Shown here: positions 17,936-29,165 of the stretch, piece after piece
How positions within the stretch are numbered: position 1 is the first letter of the stretch
How the letters are laid out: every line of letters begins with the position of its first letter
Assembly (NCBI RefSeq): GCF_025336525.1
Contig: NZ_JAOCZP010000004.1
Span: 372,001-436,000, forward strand
Origin: Chelativorans salis
GTDB taxonomy: Bacteria > Pseudomonadota > Alphaproteobacteria > Rhizobiales > Rhizobiaceae
Length of the DNA stretch: 64,000 nucleotides
Direction: 5' to 3'
Notes under the pieces: model-generated
Told to the model about the DNA's origin: nothing
The model's input: only the letters and a program-made list of their open reading frames with translations
The model's database searches: none
Translations under genes and position numbers: made by a program

Positions 17936-19311
17936 CGCATGCGAAGGGGCGCTTTTCGCGCAAGCCACCGCAAAGGAAGCGTCCGGCGGCACAGGGACAC
18001 GAAGATAAGCCTGGCCTCCAGGTCCGCCGCACTGCCGCCAAATTGCTGGGTGCGGTGATCGATGCCCGCACGCCGCTCGACGCACTGACCGACGGCGAGC
18101 ACGGCCATCCGCACTTCCTTGCACTCGAGTCGCGCGATCGCTCCCTGGTCCGCGCCATTCTAGCAAGTGCGCTGCGCCATCGCTGCACCATAAAGAAACT
18201 GGTGAGCGAGCGGCTGCAACGCCCCTTGCCGGCGGGCGCCCACGCTCTGTCGCACATCCTGCACGTCGGAGCAGCGCAAATCCTGTTCCTCGACGTGCCG
18301 GACAGCGCCGCCGTTGACCTTGCCGTCACCCATGCCGGCGCCGATCCACGCACGGCACGCTTTTCGGGACTGGTGAACGGGATCTTGCGTAACATCGCCC
18401 GTCATAAGGAGGAAGCGCTGCCGAGGGCGCTGGTCGAGACCAGCGATGCACCCGCATGGTTTGGTGAGCGGCTGGCGGCCGCCTATGGTACCGAGCAGGC
18501 GGACGCGATCATCAAGGCGCATCGGCTGGAGCCGCCGGTGGATTTCACTGTCAAATCCGACCCCGACCTTTGGGCCGAGCGGCTGGGCGGGCGGGTGCTG
18601 CCCAACAGTTCGATACGCGTTGAGCGGTTGGCAGCGCCGGTGCCGGAACTGCCGGGATATGGGAAAGGCGAGTGGTGGGTGCAGGACGCCGCCGCCAGTC
18701 TGCCGGCTCGGCTCCTTGGCAATGTCGCGGGAAATACTGTTGCCGACCTCTGCGCCGCCCCCGGTGGCAAGACCGCTCAACTCGCCCTTACCGGTGCCCG
18801 TGTGACGGCGGTCGACCAGTCCGCAAATCGCCTGAAACGGCTGAGGGACAATCTGCAGCGGCTCGGCCTTGAGGCAGACATCGTCGAAGCCGATATTCTG
18901 GCGTGGCAGCCGGAACGGCTTTTCGATGCAGTGCTGCTTGACGCGCCCTGCTCCTCCACCGGCACGGTGCGCCGCCACCCTGACGTCGTCTGGACCAAGA
19001 CGCCCGAGGACATCGCCAAGCTGGCGGATTTGCAGAAACGACTTCTTGAGCGCGCACTTACCTTCGTACGGCCGGGCGGTACCGTCGTCTTCTCCAACTG
19101 CTCCCTCGATCCCGCCGAAGGCGAGGCGCTTGTGGCGGGCCTTCTTGAGCAAAGAGACGATGTAATGCTCGACCGGATCGGGCCCGAAGAATTGCCGGGC
19201 GCCAAGCATTTCATCACGCCGGAGGGCTGGCTGCGCACGACGCCTGCCGGGAGGGATCGCCTCGACAACGTCGATGGTTTTTTCGCCGCGCGCCTACGGC
19301 GTTTGAGGTAG
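17932..19311 (+). CDS. rsmB: 16S rRNA m5C methyltransferase RsmB family
   Basis: A 459-residue enzyme. A basic N-terminal tail and a NusB-like RNA-binding domain (residues about 30-165) precede the methyltransferase domain. The SAM site is [15 protein letters not shown]; the two cysteines of the m5C mechanism are in DAPCSSTG (Cys340) and [11 protein letters not shown] (Cys390). It methylates cytosine in small-subunit rRNA. Start choice: GTG at 17932 overlapping the htpX stop as GTGA; no ATG fits near the family's N-terminus, and the frame to 17866 would lie inside htpX. It is followed by a heparinase-like gene and purH, a typical rhizobial order. Confidence 0.9.
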   Translation: MTHAKGRFSRKPPQRKRPAAQGHEDKPGLQVRRTAAKLLGAVIDARTPLDALTDGEHGHPHFLALESRDRSLVRAILASALRHRCTIKKLVSERLQRPLPAGAHALSHILHVGAAQILFLDVPDSAAVDLAVTHAGADPRTARFSGLVNGILRNIARHKEEALPRALVETSDAPAWFGERLAAAYGTEQADAIIKAHRLEPPVDFTVKSDPDLWAERLGGRVLPNSSIRVERLAAPVPELPGYGKGEWWVQDAAASLPARLLGNVAGNTVADLCAAPGGKTAQLALTGARVTAVDQSANRLKRLRDNLQRLGLEADIVEADILAWQPERLFDAVLLDAPCSSTGTVRRHPDVVWTKTPEDIAKLADLQKRLLERALTFVRPGGTVVFSNCSLDPAEGEALVAGLLEQRDDVMLDRIGPEELPGAKHFITPEGWLRTTPAGRDRLDNVDGFFAARLRRLR

Positions 19312-19385
19312 CAACATTTCTCCTTCGCACAAACTGTTGAATCACTTAGACTCTTAGTATGGGCGGGAGGCGCTTCGAGGAATAG

Positions 19386-21107
19386 GTGCGTTCGTTGACG
19401 ATAGCTGGCGGCTATAGCCCGCTACTGTGGAACCTGGCGATGCGTGAGGGCTGGCGGCGGCTTCGCCGGCGGTTGCGCACGGGGCCGGCCTATCGTTGGC
19501 GTTATACCGGGCGCACACCCGAACGTGTGTTGATCGCACCGCCGGACCTACGGCTGGCAGACCCGGAGATTGCGCGCGAAATCTACCACGGGCGCTTTCT
19601 GCTTTCCGGCCAACTGGTGGAAACGGGCGGCCAGTCGCCCTTTCATCTGCAGGTCCGCAACCAGGCTTGGCTGGAGAGCCTGCACGACTTCCGCTGGCTA
19701 CGTCATCTTAATGCCGCCCAATCCGAGCTTGCTGCCGCCAACGCGCGGGCGCTGGTTGCCGACTGGATCGGGCTCCATGGCCGGCGCATCACCGGTTTCG
19801 CCTGGAGCCCCGCGGTCACAGCGCGGCGCATCATTGCCTGGCTGCAGCATTCGGCTGTCGTACTGCAAGGGGCGGATCTGACCTTCTATCGCCAGTTCCT
19901 GAAGGTGCTCGCTATCCAGGTGCGCTATCTGCGCTCCATGGCGCCGGAGATGCCGGACGGCGAGGAAAAGCTGCGCGCTCGCGTGGCACTCGCCTTCGCA
20001 GCCCTGTCGCTGCCCACGCCGGTTTCCGCTTTGCGCTCCGCCACGCGCAATCTGGGCATCGAGCTCGATCGCCAGATCCTGCCGGACGGTGGCCACATCT
20101 CGCGCAATCCGCGTGCCGTCATGGAGCTTCTGGCCGACCTCCTGCCGCTGCGCCAGACATACGCGAACCAGGCCGAATCGCCCCCCGACGCGTTGGTCGG
20201 TGCGGTGGAGCGCATGCTCCCGGCCCTGCGCTTCTTCCGCCATCGGGACGGCAGCCTCGCCCGCTTCAATGGCATGGGCGTGACCATCCACGACCGCGTG
20301 GCAGCTATCCTGCGCCATGACGACACAGGCGGTGCGCCACTCTCCCAGGCGCCCTATTCGGGGTATGAGCGGTTGGCGATGGGGATGACGACGGTGCTCG
20401 CCGACACCGCGGCACCGCCACCGCCGGAGCTTTCCAACCACGCCCATGCAGGCTGCCTTTCCTTTGAGATGTCATCGGGGCGGCATCAATTCATCGTCAA
20501 TTGCGGCGTTGACAGCTTCGGTGCCGAGGCCTTCCGACCGCTAGCCCGCGCCACCGCAGCGCACTCCACCGTGACGCTGGACGACACCTCCCAGGCGCGC
20601 TTCGCGCTGTCGAGCGGTTGGGACGAGTGGATCGGCACGCCCCTCATCGGCGGTCCGCGCAAGGTGGAGCGCCGGCGCATGGACACGCCCGATACACAGG
20701 CATTCGCCGCCAGCCACGACGGCTATGTGCAGCGCTTCGGTCTCTTGCACGAGCGCGAGCTCGCGCTCTCGCAGGATGGTGCCCTTCTCCAGGGGCTCGA
20801 TCGGTTCCAGGCGGGCAACAGCCATTCGGCCGGCCGGCCCTGCGCCGTCGCCGTGCGTTTCCACATCCACCCGGACATCGAGCTCTACCGCGACGACCAG
20901 GGGTTGCTTATCCTTGCCGGTGAAGGCACCGATACGTGGGTATTCTCGTGTAGTGGCGTGGAGCCCGTGGTGGAGGAGTCGATTTTCTTCGCCGCCATCG
21001 CCGGCCCCTGTCGCAGCCGGCAGATCGTGCTGCATTTCTCCGCACCGGAACTACCCGAAGTGCGCTGGCAGTTCCTGCGCACCCACAGCATTGCAGAGCG
21101 GATTTGA
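19386..21107 (+). CDS. Heparinase II/III family protein
   Basis: A 573-residue protein. The first half is an alpha-helical toroid-like region (RFLLSGQLVETGGQSPF, GFAWSPAVTARRIIAWL). The second half is the beta-rich heparinase II/III-like domain with HAHAGCLSFEMSSGRHQFIVNCG. This family includes polysaccharide lyases, but rhizobial members next to rsmB and purH have no established substrate. There is no signal peptide, which is odd for an extracellular-polymer lyase. Start is GTG at 19386 behind GAGGAA; an ATG at 19440 is the alternative. Confidence 0.82.
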   Translation: MRSLTIAGGYSPLLWNLAMREGWRRLRRRLRTGPAYRWRYTGRTPERVLIAPPDLRLADPEIAREIYHGRFLLSGQLVETGGQSPFHLQVRNQAWLESLHDFRWLRHLNAAQSELAAANARALVADWIGLHGRRITGFAWSPAVTARRIIAWLQHSAVVLQGADLTFYRQFLKVLAIQVRYLRSMAPEMPDGEEKLRARVALAFAALSLPTPVSALRSATRNLGIELDRQILPDGGHISRNPRAVMELLADLLPLRQTYANQAESPPDALVGAVERMLPALRFFRHRDGSLARFNGMGVTIHDRVAAILRHDDTGGAPLSQAPYSGYERLAMGMTTVLADTAAPPPPELSNHAHAGCLSFEMSSGRHQFIVNCGVDSFGAEAFRPLARATAAHSTVTLDDTSQARFALSSGWDEWIGTPLIGGPRKVERRRMDTPDTQAFAASHDGYVQRFGLLHERELALSQDGALLQGLDRFQAGNSHSAGRPCAVAVRFHIHPDIELYRDDQGLLILAGEGTDTWVFSCSGVEPVVEESIFFAAIAGPCRSRQIVLHFSAPELPEVRWQFLRTHSIAERI

Positions 21108-21185
21108 CGCCGCGGCCTTGCGGCAGCTTGATTTGAGCGCGCCCTGTGCTAGGCCAACGGCCTGCTCACGGAAGAAAGCACGACG

Positions 21186-22799
21186 ATGACCGTTTCCGCC
21201 AAAAACATTCCCGCGCCCGACCTCGTACCCATCCGCCGGGCCCTGATCTCCGTTTCCGACAAAACGGGTATCGCCGCCTTCGCCCGCGCGCTTGCGGACA
21301 GGAATGTCGAGCTTGTCTCGACGGGCGGCACGGCGGCGACCTTGGCCAAGGAAGGTCTTTCGGTGCGCGACGTCTCCGAGTTGACGGGCTTTCCGGAGAT
21401 CATGGACGGGCGGGTAAAGACGCTGCATCCGTCCGTCCACGGCGGCCTTCTCGGCATTCGCGACGATGCGGAGCACAAGGCGGCGATGGACGAGCACGCG
21501 ATCCAGCCGATCGACCTCGTCATCATCAATCTCTACCCCTTCGAGGAAGTGCGTTTCGGCGGTGGAGATTACGCGGCCACGGTCGAGAACATCGACATCG
21601 GCGGCCCGGCGATGCTGCGCGCGGCGGCGAAGAACCACGCCTATGTCGCCGTCGTCACCGACCCGGCTGATTATGAAAAGGTGCTGGCGGCGCTCGGTGA
21701 GAATGACGGCGCGCTGCCCTACCGCCTACGCCAGGAGCTTGCGGCCAAGGCCTATGCCCGCACCGCCGCCTATGATGCGGCAATTTCGCAATGGTTTGCC
21801 GAAACGCTTTCCGTCCCCACGCCCGAGTGGCGTGCCTTCGGTGGGCGCCTCAAGCAGGTGATGCGCTATGGCGAGAATCCCCACCAGGAGGCGGGCTTCT
21901 ACGTTACCGGAGAGCAGCGGCCGGGTGTGGCCACGGCGCACCAGGTGCAGGGCAAGCAGCTGTCCTACAACAACATCAATGACACCGACGCCGCTTTCGA
22001 ACTGGTCTCGGAGTTCGACCCGGAAAAGAGCGCCGCCGTCGCGATCATCAAGCACGCCAACCCCTGCGGCGTGGCCGAAGGGACATCTCTAGCCGAGGCT
22101 TATCGGAAAGCGCTCGCTTGCGACCCCGTCTCCGCCTTCGGTGGTATCGTGGCGCTGAACCGGATGCTGGACGCCGAAGCAGCGGAGGAGATTGCCAAAA
22201 TCTTCACCGAAGTCATCATCGCGCCGGATGCGAGCGAGGAGGCGCGGGCGCTGATTGCTGCGAAAAAGAACCTGCGCCTGCTCCTGACCGGCGGCGTTGC
22301 TGACTCCCGCCAGCCGGGGCTTACGGCCAAGACGGTGGCCGGCGGCCTGCTCGTGCAAACCCGCGACAACGGCACCGTCGACGACCTCGAACTGAGGGTG
22401 GTGACGAAGCGTGCGCCCAGCGAGAAGGAGATGGCGGACTTGAGGTTTGCTTTCCGCATCGCAAAGCACGTGAAGTCGAATGCCATCGTCTATGCAAAGG
22501 ATCTCGCCACGGTGGGCATCGGCGCCGGCCAGATGAGCCGCGTCGATTCAGCCCGCATCGCCGCGCGCAAAGCCGAGGATGCCGCCGAGGCCGCTGGTGG
22601 TGCGCCGTTGACCAAAGGGTCGGTGGTGGCTTCGGACGCTTTCTTCCCCTTCGCCGACGGACTTTTGTCGGCGGTGGAGGCGGGCGCGACCGCCGTCATC
22701 CAACCTGGCGGCTCCATGCGCGACGAGGAAGTGATCGCGGCTGCCGATGAGCACGGGATTGCCATGGTTTTCACCGGGATGCGGCATTTCCGGCATTGA
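21186..22799 (+). CDS. purH: Bifunctional AICAR formyltransferase/IMP cyclohydrolase
   Basis: A 537-residue enzyme catalysing the last two steps of IMP synthesis. The N-terminal IMP cyclohydrolase domain contains [15 protein letters not shown] and [20 protein letters not shown] and the phosphate loop. The C-terminal transformylase domain contains [27 protein letters not shown] and [10 protein letters not shown] with the catalytic His. A weak promoter-like pair, TTGATT (21128) and TAGGCC (21150), lies in the 78-bp gap upstream. Convergent with the MFS gene, five bases apart. Confidence 0.96.
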   Translation: MTVSAKNIPAPDLVPIRRALISVSDKTGIAAFARALADRNVELVSTGGTAATLAKEGLSVRDVSELTGFPEIMDGRVKTLHPSVHGGLLGIRDDAEHKAAMDEHAIQPIDLVIINLYPFEEVRFGGGDYAATVENIDIGGPAMLRAAAKNHAYVAVVTDPADYEKVLAALGENDGALPYRLRQELAAKAYARTAAYDAAISQWFAETLSVPTPEWRAFGGRLKQVMRYGENPHQEAGFYVTGEQRPGVATAHQVQGKQLSYNNINDTDAAFELVSEFDPEKSAAVAIIKHANPCGVAEGTSLAEAYRKALACDPVSAFGGIVALNRMLDAEAAEEIAKIFTEVIIAPDASEEARALIAAKKNLRLLLTGGVADSRQPGLTAKTVAGGLLVQTRDNGTVDDLELRVVTKRAPSEKEMADLRFAFRIAKHVKSNAIVYAKDLATVGIGAGQMSRVDSARIAARKAEDAAEAAGGAPLTKGSVVASDAFFPFADGLLSAVEAGATAVIQPGGSMRDEEVIAAADEHGIAMVFTGMRHFRH

Positions 22800-22804
22800 G
22801 AAGG

Positions 22805-24181
22805 TTAGGCAGCCACTACCTTTTGATTGCTTCTCACGAAGGGCAGGAGCACCAGTCCCAGAATGAAAAGCACCAGGATCGGCGTCACCCCCAGCCGCTG
22901 CGCGTCTTCCGGGGAAAAGGCGCCGCTGGAGAAATAGGCCGTCGCCGCGGCCACCGATAGCGGGCCGATGAAGGTGGTCGCCTTGCCGGAAAGCGCATAA
23001 AGCCCGAATGCCTCTGCCACCTGCGCCCGCGGCGCCTGATCGACCAGGAGCGTGCGCGAGGCGGCCTGGATGGCGCCGCCGGCAGCGCCGATAAAGGCGC
23101 CAGCGATGAAGAAGAGAGTGACGGGAAGCTGCGAATCGGCCGTGTCGAGCGGCACGAACAGGACTTCGCCCCTGGTGGTGGAGATCACCAGCAGACAGCA
23201 GAGGCTCAAGGTCAGGATCGAGATGCTGACCACGAGCTTCGGCCCGTAGGTTTGATCCATTCGCCCGCCTACCCAGGCCCCAAGAGCACCGGTGAGGTTC
23301 GCCAGGATGCCGAACAGGCCAATCTGCACGATGGATAGGCCAAGCACGCCGGCGGCATAGATCCCCCCGAAAGCGTAAAGCGCATTGAGGGCGTCGCGAT
23401 AGAGCATCGACGAGGCGAGGAAGCTGAAATAGCTGCGCTCCGAAGGCAGGCGGCGGAGTGTCGTGCCGAGCTGCTGCAACCCCTTCCGCACGGAACCTGC
23501 CATGCTGCGGCGCGGCTGGTCGGGCGTGAACAGGAACATCGGCAACACGAAGACGATATACCACAGCGCCGTGAAGGGCCCCGCCGCCCGGTCGCCTTCC
23601 CGTGTTTCCGCGTCGAGGCCGAAGACGGGCTCGAAGCCCAGCAGCGTGCGGCCGCTGTCGGGCGAGGCGGCCATGAAGCCGAGCACCAGCACCAGCGAGG
23701 CGAGCCCGCCAAGATAGCCCAATCCCCATGCCGAGCCGGAAAGCCGCCCGAGCTCGGCGCGCGGCACGAGGGCGGGCATCATCGCGTTGTTGAAGACCGC
23801 GGCGAACTCCATGCCGAAGACGGCGAGCGCCACCAGCACGAGGATTGGCCACAGGGTTTCCATTCCAGGCACGGCGAACCATAGGCCCGTGCAGGCCGCT
23901 ACGCCGATGACGGAAAAGCAGAAAACCCAGGGTTTGCGCGGTCCCGATGCGTCGGCAATGGCGCCGAGCACCGGCGAGGAAAAGGCGATCATCAGCCCGC
24001 CTATGCCGGTCGCCAACCCCCACAGTTCCTGACCGCGCGCCGCGTCGGGCGCTACCGCCGCGGCGAAATAAGGTGCGAAAACGAAGGTGACGACAAGCGT
24101 ATGGAAGGGCTGTTGCGCCCAGTCGAAGAACATCCAGCCCCAGATGCCGCCGCGGCTGGCCCGTGTGACCACCCCCTCCAT
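22805..24181 (-). CDS. MFS transporter, UMF1/Atg22-like
   Basis: A 458-residue inner-membrane protein with about twelve hydrophobic segments. The N-terminal WGWMFFDWAQQPFHTLVVTFVFAPYF is the signature of the UMF1/Atg22-like branch of MFS carriers. Substrate unknown. Start choice: ATG at 24181 with a GGGGCGG upstream; a TTG at 24202 would overlap the glutamate dehydrogenase stop as TTGA and extend the protein by seven residues. Either way it sits directly behind the dehydrogenase gene and is probably cotranscribed. Confidence 0.85.
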   Translation of the reverse strand: MEGVVTRASRGGIWGWMFFDWAQQPFHTLVVTFVFAPYFAAAVAPDAARGQELWGLATGIGGLMIAFSSPVLGAIADASGPRKPWVFCFSVIGVAACTGLWFAVPGMETLWPILVLVALAVFGMEFAAVFNNAMMPALVPRAELGRLSGSAWGLGYLGGLASLVLVLGFMAASPDSGRTLLGFEPVFGLDAETREGDRAAGPFTALWYIVFVLPMFLFTPDQPRRSMAGSVRKGLQQLGTTLRRLPSERSYFSFLASSMLYRDALNALYAFGGIYAAGVLGLSIVQIGLFGILANLTGALGAWVGGRMDQTYGPKLVVSISILTLSLCCLLVISTTRGEVLFVPLDTADSQLPVTLFFIAGAFIGAAGGAIQAASRTLLVDQAPRAQVAEAFGLYALSGKATTFIGPLSVAAATAYFSSGAFSPEDAQRLGVTPILVLFILGLVLLPFVRSNQKVVAA

Positions 24182-24198
24182 GGCCGCCCCGGTCCCGC

Positions 24199-27100
24199 TC
24201 AAGCGGCCAAATCCGCCAGAAGACCCGCGGCGACAGTAAGCCGCGAAACGGTGATCTCGCCGGCATCCGTCAGCGCCTGCAGGCTCTCGCGCACGCGCCC
24301 CACCCGTTCACCGCCGTCGGTTGCCCACTGTGCGGCCGAATCGTCGGCATCGCGGTGGGTGCGGAGTGCGGCGATCGTGATGCTGCGCCGCGCAGCATCG
24401 ATCGTGTCGATAGCACGGGCGAGCGCCAGCCCGTCGTAGTAGTCGGTCGGCGTAATGGAATGCGCCGCCGCCTCGATGCGACCGATGCGGAAAGCTTCAG
24501 TGACGGTGAAGAAGGCGCTCGCCGCCTTGGCAAGCTCCGCGTCCGCCGTGTCCGCTGCAAGTGCGATATCCGGCACCAGTTCGGATACGTCGAGGAAGGC
24601 GAGCCGTTCGGCCAGCGATGAGGGCACCCCTTCCGCCTTGAGCCGCTCCGTCTCAGAGGCGACCCTCTCGCTGAGAAAGGTTGGCAGCACGCGTCCCAGC
24701 TTCGGCTCCAGCGTCTTGCGCGCAGCGGAAAGCCGCTCAATGCGGCTGCCGACCTCCGCCCCCACTCCGCCGTTCTTCAACTGCCAGGCCGTGGCGGCAA
24801 CGATCAGCCGCCACACCCGCTGGTAAAGTTGAAGCTGGACCTGACCGTCTATCTTTGTGTCCAGCGCATCTATGGCCGCGTGCAGCGCGCGCAGGCCGAA
24901 GCCGTCGCGCACCACAGCATAGGCCGCGACGATCTCGTGTGCCGGCCGGCCGGTCATGTCCTGCAGGCGTGTGATGAAGGTCGGCCCGCCGCGGTCGATA
25001 ACGTCATTGGCAAGCTCGGTGGCGATGATCTCTCGGCGCAGCCGGTGACCGCGTATCTCGGTGGCGTATTTCTGCCGCATCCTGTCGGGGAAATAGGCGA
25101 ACAGATCGGTTTCGAAATGCTGCTCGTCCGGAACGCCGCTCGCTACAAGCTCGTCGAACAGCACGATCTTGGCATAGGCAAGCAGCACTCCGATCTCCGC
25201 CCTCGTCAGCGGTTCACCGCGGCTCTCGCGCTCAGAAATCGCCTGCGGGCCGGGCAGGAACTCCACCCCACGATCGAGATGCCCCTCGTTCTCGAACACC
25301 GTCATCATGCGCGCCTGGTGCGGCAGGTCGGAGAGGCCACGCTGCTCGACCAGCGAGATCGCCAGCGTCTGCCGGTAGTTGTTCTCCAGCACCAGGCCGG
25401 CCACTTCCTCCGTCATCGCCGAAAGCAGATTGTTGCGGGCCGGCCGCGTCAGCGAGCCGGAGCGCATGGCGCCGGCCAGCGCGATCTTGATGTTGACCTC
25501 AAGATCGGAGGAGTTGACACCGCCGGAATTGTCGATGGCATCCGAATTGCAGCGCCCGCCGGCAAGGTTGAATTCAATCCGCCCGCGCTGAGTGACGCCC
25601 AGATTGGCGCCCTCGCCGATGACCTTGGCGCCCACTTCCCGCGCCGTGATGCGGATAAGGTCGTTGGCACGGTCGCCGGCGTCGGCGTTGGATTCGCCTG
25701 ATGCGCGTATATAGGTGCCGATGCCACCGAACCACAGAAGGTCGACCGGCGCTTTCAGGATGGCGCGCATGATCTCCGCCGGTGAACCGGTCGTGCCCTC
25801 CAGTCCGATGGCGTCCGCCGCCTCGCGGCTGAGCTCGATCTGCTTCTGCGCACGCGAGACGATGATGCCGCCTTTGGAAAGCTTGGACTTGTCGTAATCC
25901 TGCCAGCTCGACCGTCCCATTTCGAACAGCCGCTTGCGCTCGGCAAAGGAAGCCGCCGTGTCGGGATCGGGATCGATGAAGATGTCGCGATGATCGAAAG
26001 CGGCAATGAGCCGGGTGGCGGGCGACAGAAGCATGCCGTTGCCGAACACATCGCCGGACATGTCGCCGACACCGACCACCGTGAACGGCTCCGCCTGGAT
26101 ATCGCAGTTCATCTCGCGGAAGTGTCGTTTCACCGCCTCCCAGGCGCCGCGCGCGGTAATCCCCATCTTCTTGTGGTCGTAACCGGCCGAGCCGCCCGAG
26201 GCGAATGCATCGTCAAGCCAGAAGTCATGCGCCTGACTGATCTCATTGGCCGTGTCGGAGAAGGTGGCCGTGCCCTTGTCCGCGGCGACCACGAAATAGG
26301 GGTCGTCGCGGTCGTGGCGCACCACGGCCTCGGGCGGCACCACTTGGTCGCCCTCCAGGTTGTCTGTGATCGAAAGCAGGCTTGAGACAAAGTTGATATA
26401 AGCCTGCCGCCCGGCCTCGAAAATCTCGTGGCGGCTGCCGCCGGCCGGCAACCGCCGCGGATAGAAGCCGCCCTTGGCACCCACCGGCACGATGACGCCG
26501 TTTTTCACCTGCTGTGCCTTGACTAGGCCCAGCACCTCAGTGCGGTAGTCCTGCGCCCGGTCGGACCAGCGCAGGCCGCCGCGCGCCACCGGACCGAAGC
26601 GCAAATGCACGCCCTCGACCTCCGGCCCATAGACGAAGATCTCGCGCCAGGGGCGCGGCTGCGGCAGTCCCTCGACCGCGTGCGAATCGAACTTGAGCGC
26701 CAGCGAGCGCTTGCCCGGCAGCGAACGCTCGGCGAAGAAATTGGTACGCAGGGTCGATTTGACGAGATTGAGCATGCGGCGGATGATGGTGTCGTCGTCG
26801 AGGCTCGGTACGCCATCGAGCGCACTCTCGATCTCCGCTATTATCTCCCTCTCTCGCGCTTCTGCGGCATCGTCCGTCCCGCGCCGCGGGCTGAAACGTG
26901 CGACGAACAGGCGGAAGAGCTTGTCGGCGATCTGCGGATAGCGGTTCAGCGTGCCGGCGATGAAGCCCTGGCTCTGCGGGATGTTCGCCTGGTGAAGGTA
27001 GCGGCTGTAAGCACGCAGCACGGCGATCTCGGAAGCCCTCAACCGCGCTGTGTGGGCCAGCGCGTTGAAATTGTCGTTGTCGTATTCCTGGTGCCAGACG

Positions 27101-28986
27101 GCCAGGAACAGTTCCTCGAAGAGGGCACCGCTGTCGGTCAGGTCGATGGCGCCGTCGAAGGCGCTCTCCAGCTCCATGTCATGCAGGAAGACGAGGTCTT
27201 CTCCCACTCCGCCGATCTCGAAAGTGCGTTCGCTGATGACCCGGAAACCCATGTTCTCAAGGAGCGGTACCCGCCGGCTGAGCGCTACAGGCATGCCGAA
27301 GTGGTAGATCTTCAGCGCCGCCTGGTTCGGCTTCTGGTCGCTATGGCGGTGGAAGTCGATGGCGATGGGATGGACGGAGGAGAGGCCCACGATACGCCCG
27401 GCGTCGCCAAGGGCGGTCGCCGGCTCAAAGCTGTTTCGGTAGCTCTCTGGAAAGCGGGCGGCTGTCGCTGCAATAGCATCGTCGACACCGGTATCCTCCA
27501 CTGCCTCGCGCAGCGTGTCATCCCAGGTGCGCACGATATCGCGGACGCCGGCTTCCAGCTTCTCCGCCTCTATCCGCGGCGTCCTGCCGCCCGAGCGTCC
27601 GATGATGAAGTGAACGCGTGCCAGCGAGCCTTCCGGGAATGCCGGATAGAAGGCTGACACCCGCCCGTCGAAGGACGTCTTCAGATGTTCGCCGATTTCC
27701 CTGCGGACACGGGAATCGTAGCGGTCGCGCGGCACGAAGACGATGACAGAGACGAAGCGGTCGAACTGGTCGATGCGGTAGAGCACGCGTACACGCGGCC
27801 GGTCGCCGAGGCCTAGAATAGCCTCTGCATGCTTGCGCAGGCGCGGCACGCCGATCTGGAAAAGCTCGTCGCGCGGGTAAGATTCAAGGACATTGATGAG
27901 TGCCTTGCCGGAATGGTCCGTCGGCGCGAAGCCGGAGCGGGCGATCACGGCCTCGGCCTTGGAGCGCAGATAGGGGATCTTCATCACCGAGCGCGTATAG
28001 GCGGTCGAGGTGAAGAGGCCGACAATCCGCAACTCGCCCGTCAGCTCGCCGTCATCGTTGAACGTCTTCACCCCAACATAATCGAGATAGGCACGGCGAT
28101 GCACCATCGACTTGGCATTCGCCTTGGTGACGATCAGCGGCTCCGGCCCGTGTAGGAAGGCGCGGATTTCCGGGGTGGTGGAGACGGCCTCCGAGCCGCG
28201 CCTGAGCACCAGCACGTCGGGATCAGCCAGGATGCCAAGGCCCTTCTTGTGGGCGCGCTCCAGCGTGCCGTTCTTCTCGCCGCCCGTGTAGCGGAACTCC
28301 CGCATGCCGAGAAAGGTGAAATTGTCGTCACGCAGCCACTCGAGAAAGGCGATCGCCTCGGTCACCGCCTCGGGGTCGAGCGGCACCGGCGCGTAACGCA
28401 GCTGCGTGATCTCCTGGTCGAGGCGGGCCAGCATCGGCTTCCAGTCGCCGACGGCGACACGCACCTGCGCGAGAATGTGGGCAAGTCGCGCCTTCAGCGC
28501 TGTGCACTGGTCGGATGACAGCCTGGGCAGGTGGACGTGGATTACGCTAACCTGGTCCGCGTTGCGCGCTGCCTTGGCCACTGCATCACCGAGAATCTCG
28601 CTGATTCCGTCTTCGCCGTAACGCACCAGAAGCACCGGGTGCAACAGAAGCGACGGCTCCCCCGCCGACTCCGTGATCTCGCCGAGCACCGAATCGAACA
28701 GAAAGGGCATGTTGTCATTGATGAGGGTGACCGTAGTGACATTGCGGCCCGCGCGCTCGATCCCTGGCGATGCCTCGACCTCGACCACGCTTTTGCCCGG
28801 TCGGTGCTTCTTCAGCGCCGTCAGCACGAGTTCGACGGAACGATCGAGCGCGGCACGGTCGTAGCTTTCCAGGTCTTCCGCGGGGGCACGGGAGATCAGG
28901 AGTTCGCGCAAACGCTCCGCATCGGGTGCCTTCACGTCGGCCAAACTGGGTTTCGAGGATTTCACGAGCTTTGCCTTGGCCGTCAT
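24199..28986 (-). CDS. gdhZ: NAD-specific glutamate dehydrogenase, large (about 180 kDa) class
   Basis: A 1,595-residue enzyme of the bacterial large NAD-GDH family, which deaminates glutamate to 2-oxoglutarate when amino acids serve as carbon source. The N-terminal half holds ACT-like regulatory regions. The catalytic core contains RFGPVARGGLRWSDRAQDYR, GFYPRR with the substrate lysine region, and the nucleotide-binding GEGANLGVTQRGRIEF with NSDAIDNSGGVNSSD. A helical C-terminal region follows. GGGAG precedes the ATG. Full length, no frameshift seen. Caulobacter calls this gene gdhZ, where it also links metabolism to division; whether that holds here is not readable from sequence. Confidence 0.94.
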   Translation of the reverse strand: MTAKAKLVKSSKPSLADVKAPDAERLRELLISRAPAEDLESYDRAALDRSVELVLTALKKHRPGKSVVEVEASPGIERAGRNVTTVTLINDNMPFLFDSVLGEITESAGEPSLLLHPVLLVRYGEDGISEILGDAVAKAARNADQVSVIHVHLPRLSSDQCTALKARLAHILAQVRVAVGDWKPMLARLDQEITQLRYAPVPLDPEAVTEAIAFLEWLRDDNFTFLGMREFRYTGGEKNGTLERAHKKGLGILADPDVLVLRRGSEAVSTTPEIRAFLHGPEPLIVTKANAKSMVHRRAYLDYVGVKTFNDDGELTGELRIVGLFTSTAYTRSVMKIPYLRSKAEAVIARSGFAPTDHSGKALINVLESYPRDELFQIGVPRLRKHAEAILGLGDRPRVRVLYRIDQFDRFVSVIVFVPRDRYDSRVRREIGEHLKTSFDGRVSAFYPAFPEGSLARVHFIIGRSGGRTPRIEAEKLEAGVRDIVRTWDDTLREAVEDTGVDDAIAATAARFPESYRNSFEPATALGDAGRIVGLSSVHPIAIDFHRHSDQKPNQAALKIYHFGMPVALSRRVPLLENMGFRVISERTFEIGGVGEDLVFLHDMELESAFDGAIDLTDSGALFEELFLAVWHQEYDNDNFNALAHTARLRASEIAVLRAYSRYLHQANIPQSQGFIAGTLNRYPQIADKLFRLFVARFSPRRGTDDAAEAREREIIAEIESALDGVPSLDDDTIIRRMLNLVKSTLRTNFFAERSLPGKRSLALKFDSHAVEGLPQPRPWREIFVYGPEVEGVHLRFGPVARGGLRWSDRAQDYRTEVLGLVKAQQVKNGVIVPVGAKGGFYPRRLPAGGSRHEIFEAGRQAYINFVSSLLSITDNLEGDQVVPPEAVVRHDRDDPYFVVAADKGTATFSDTANEISQAHDFWLDDAFASGGSAGYDHKKMGITARGAWEAVKRHFREMNCDIQAEPFTVVGVGDMSGDVFGNGMLLSPATRLIAAFDHRDIFIDPDPDTAASFAERKRLFEMGRSSWQDYDKSKLSKGGIIVSRAQKQIELSREAADAIGLEGTTGSPAEIMRAILKAPVDLLWFGGIGTYIRASGESNADAGDRANDLIRITAREVGAKVIGEGANLGVTQRGRIEFNLAGGRCNSDAIDNSGGVNSSDLEVNIKIALAGAMRSGSLTRPARNNLLSAMTEEVAGLVLENNYRQTLAISLVEQRGLSDLPHQARMMTVFENEGHLDRGVEFLPGPQAISERESRGEPLTRAEIGVLLAYAKIVLFDELVASGVPDEQHFETDLFAYFPDRMRQKYATEIRGHRLRREIIATELANDVIDRGGPTFITRLQDMTGRPAHEIVAAYAVVRDGFGLRALHAAIDALDTKIDGQVQLQLYQRVWRLIVAATAWQLKNGGVGAEVGSRIERLSAARKTLEPKLGRVLPTFLSERVASETERLKAEGVPSSLAERLAFLDVSELVPDIALAADTADAELAKAASAFFTVTEAFRIGRIEAAAHSITPTDYYDGLALARAIDTIDAARRSITIAALRTHRDADDSAAQWATDGGERVGRVRESLQALTDAGEITVSRLTVAAGLLADLAA

Positions 28987-29165
28987 GCAGTTCTCCCACT
29001 CCCACGGTAGTTACCGCTATTATATGCCCCATGATGCCGGGCTGACGATCCCATGATTGCGGCGGACGGTAAAGGGCCGCTCTTCCCGCGCGCAATGTAG
29101 TACCGATGTGGCGTAATATTGATGACGCGCCCGCCGCGGCACCTAGCGTGTGAGCGGCGGGACAC

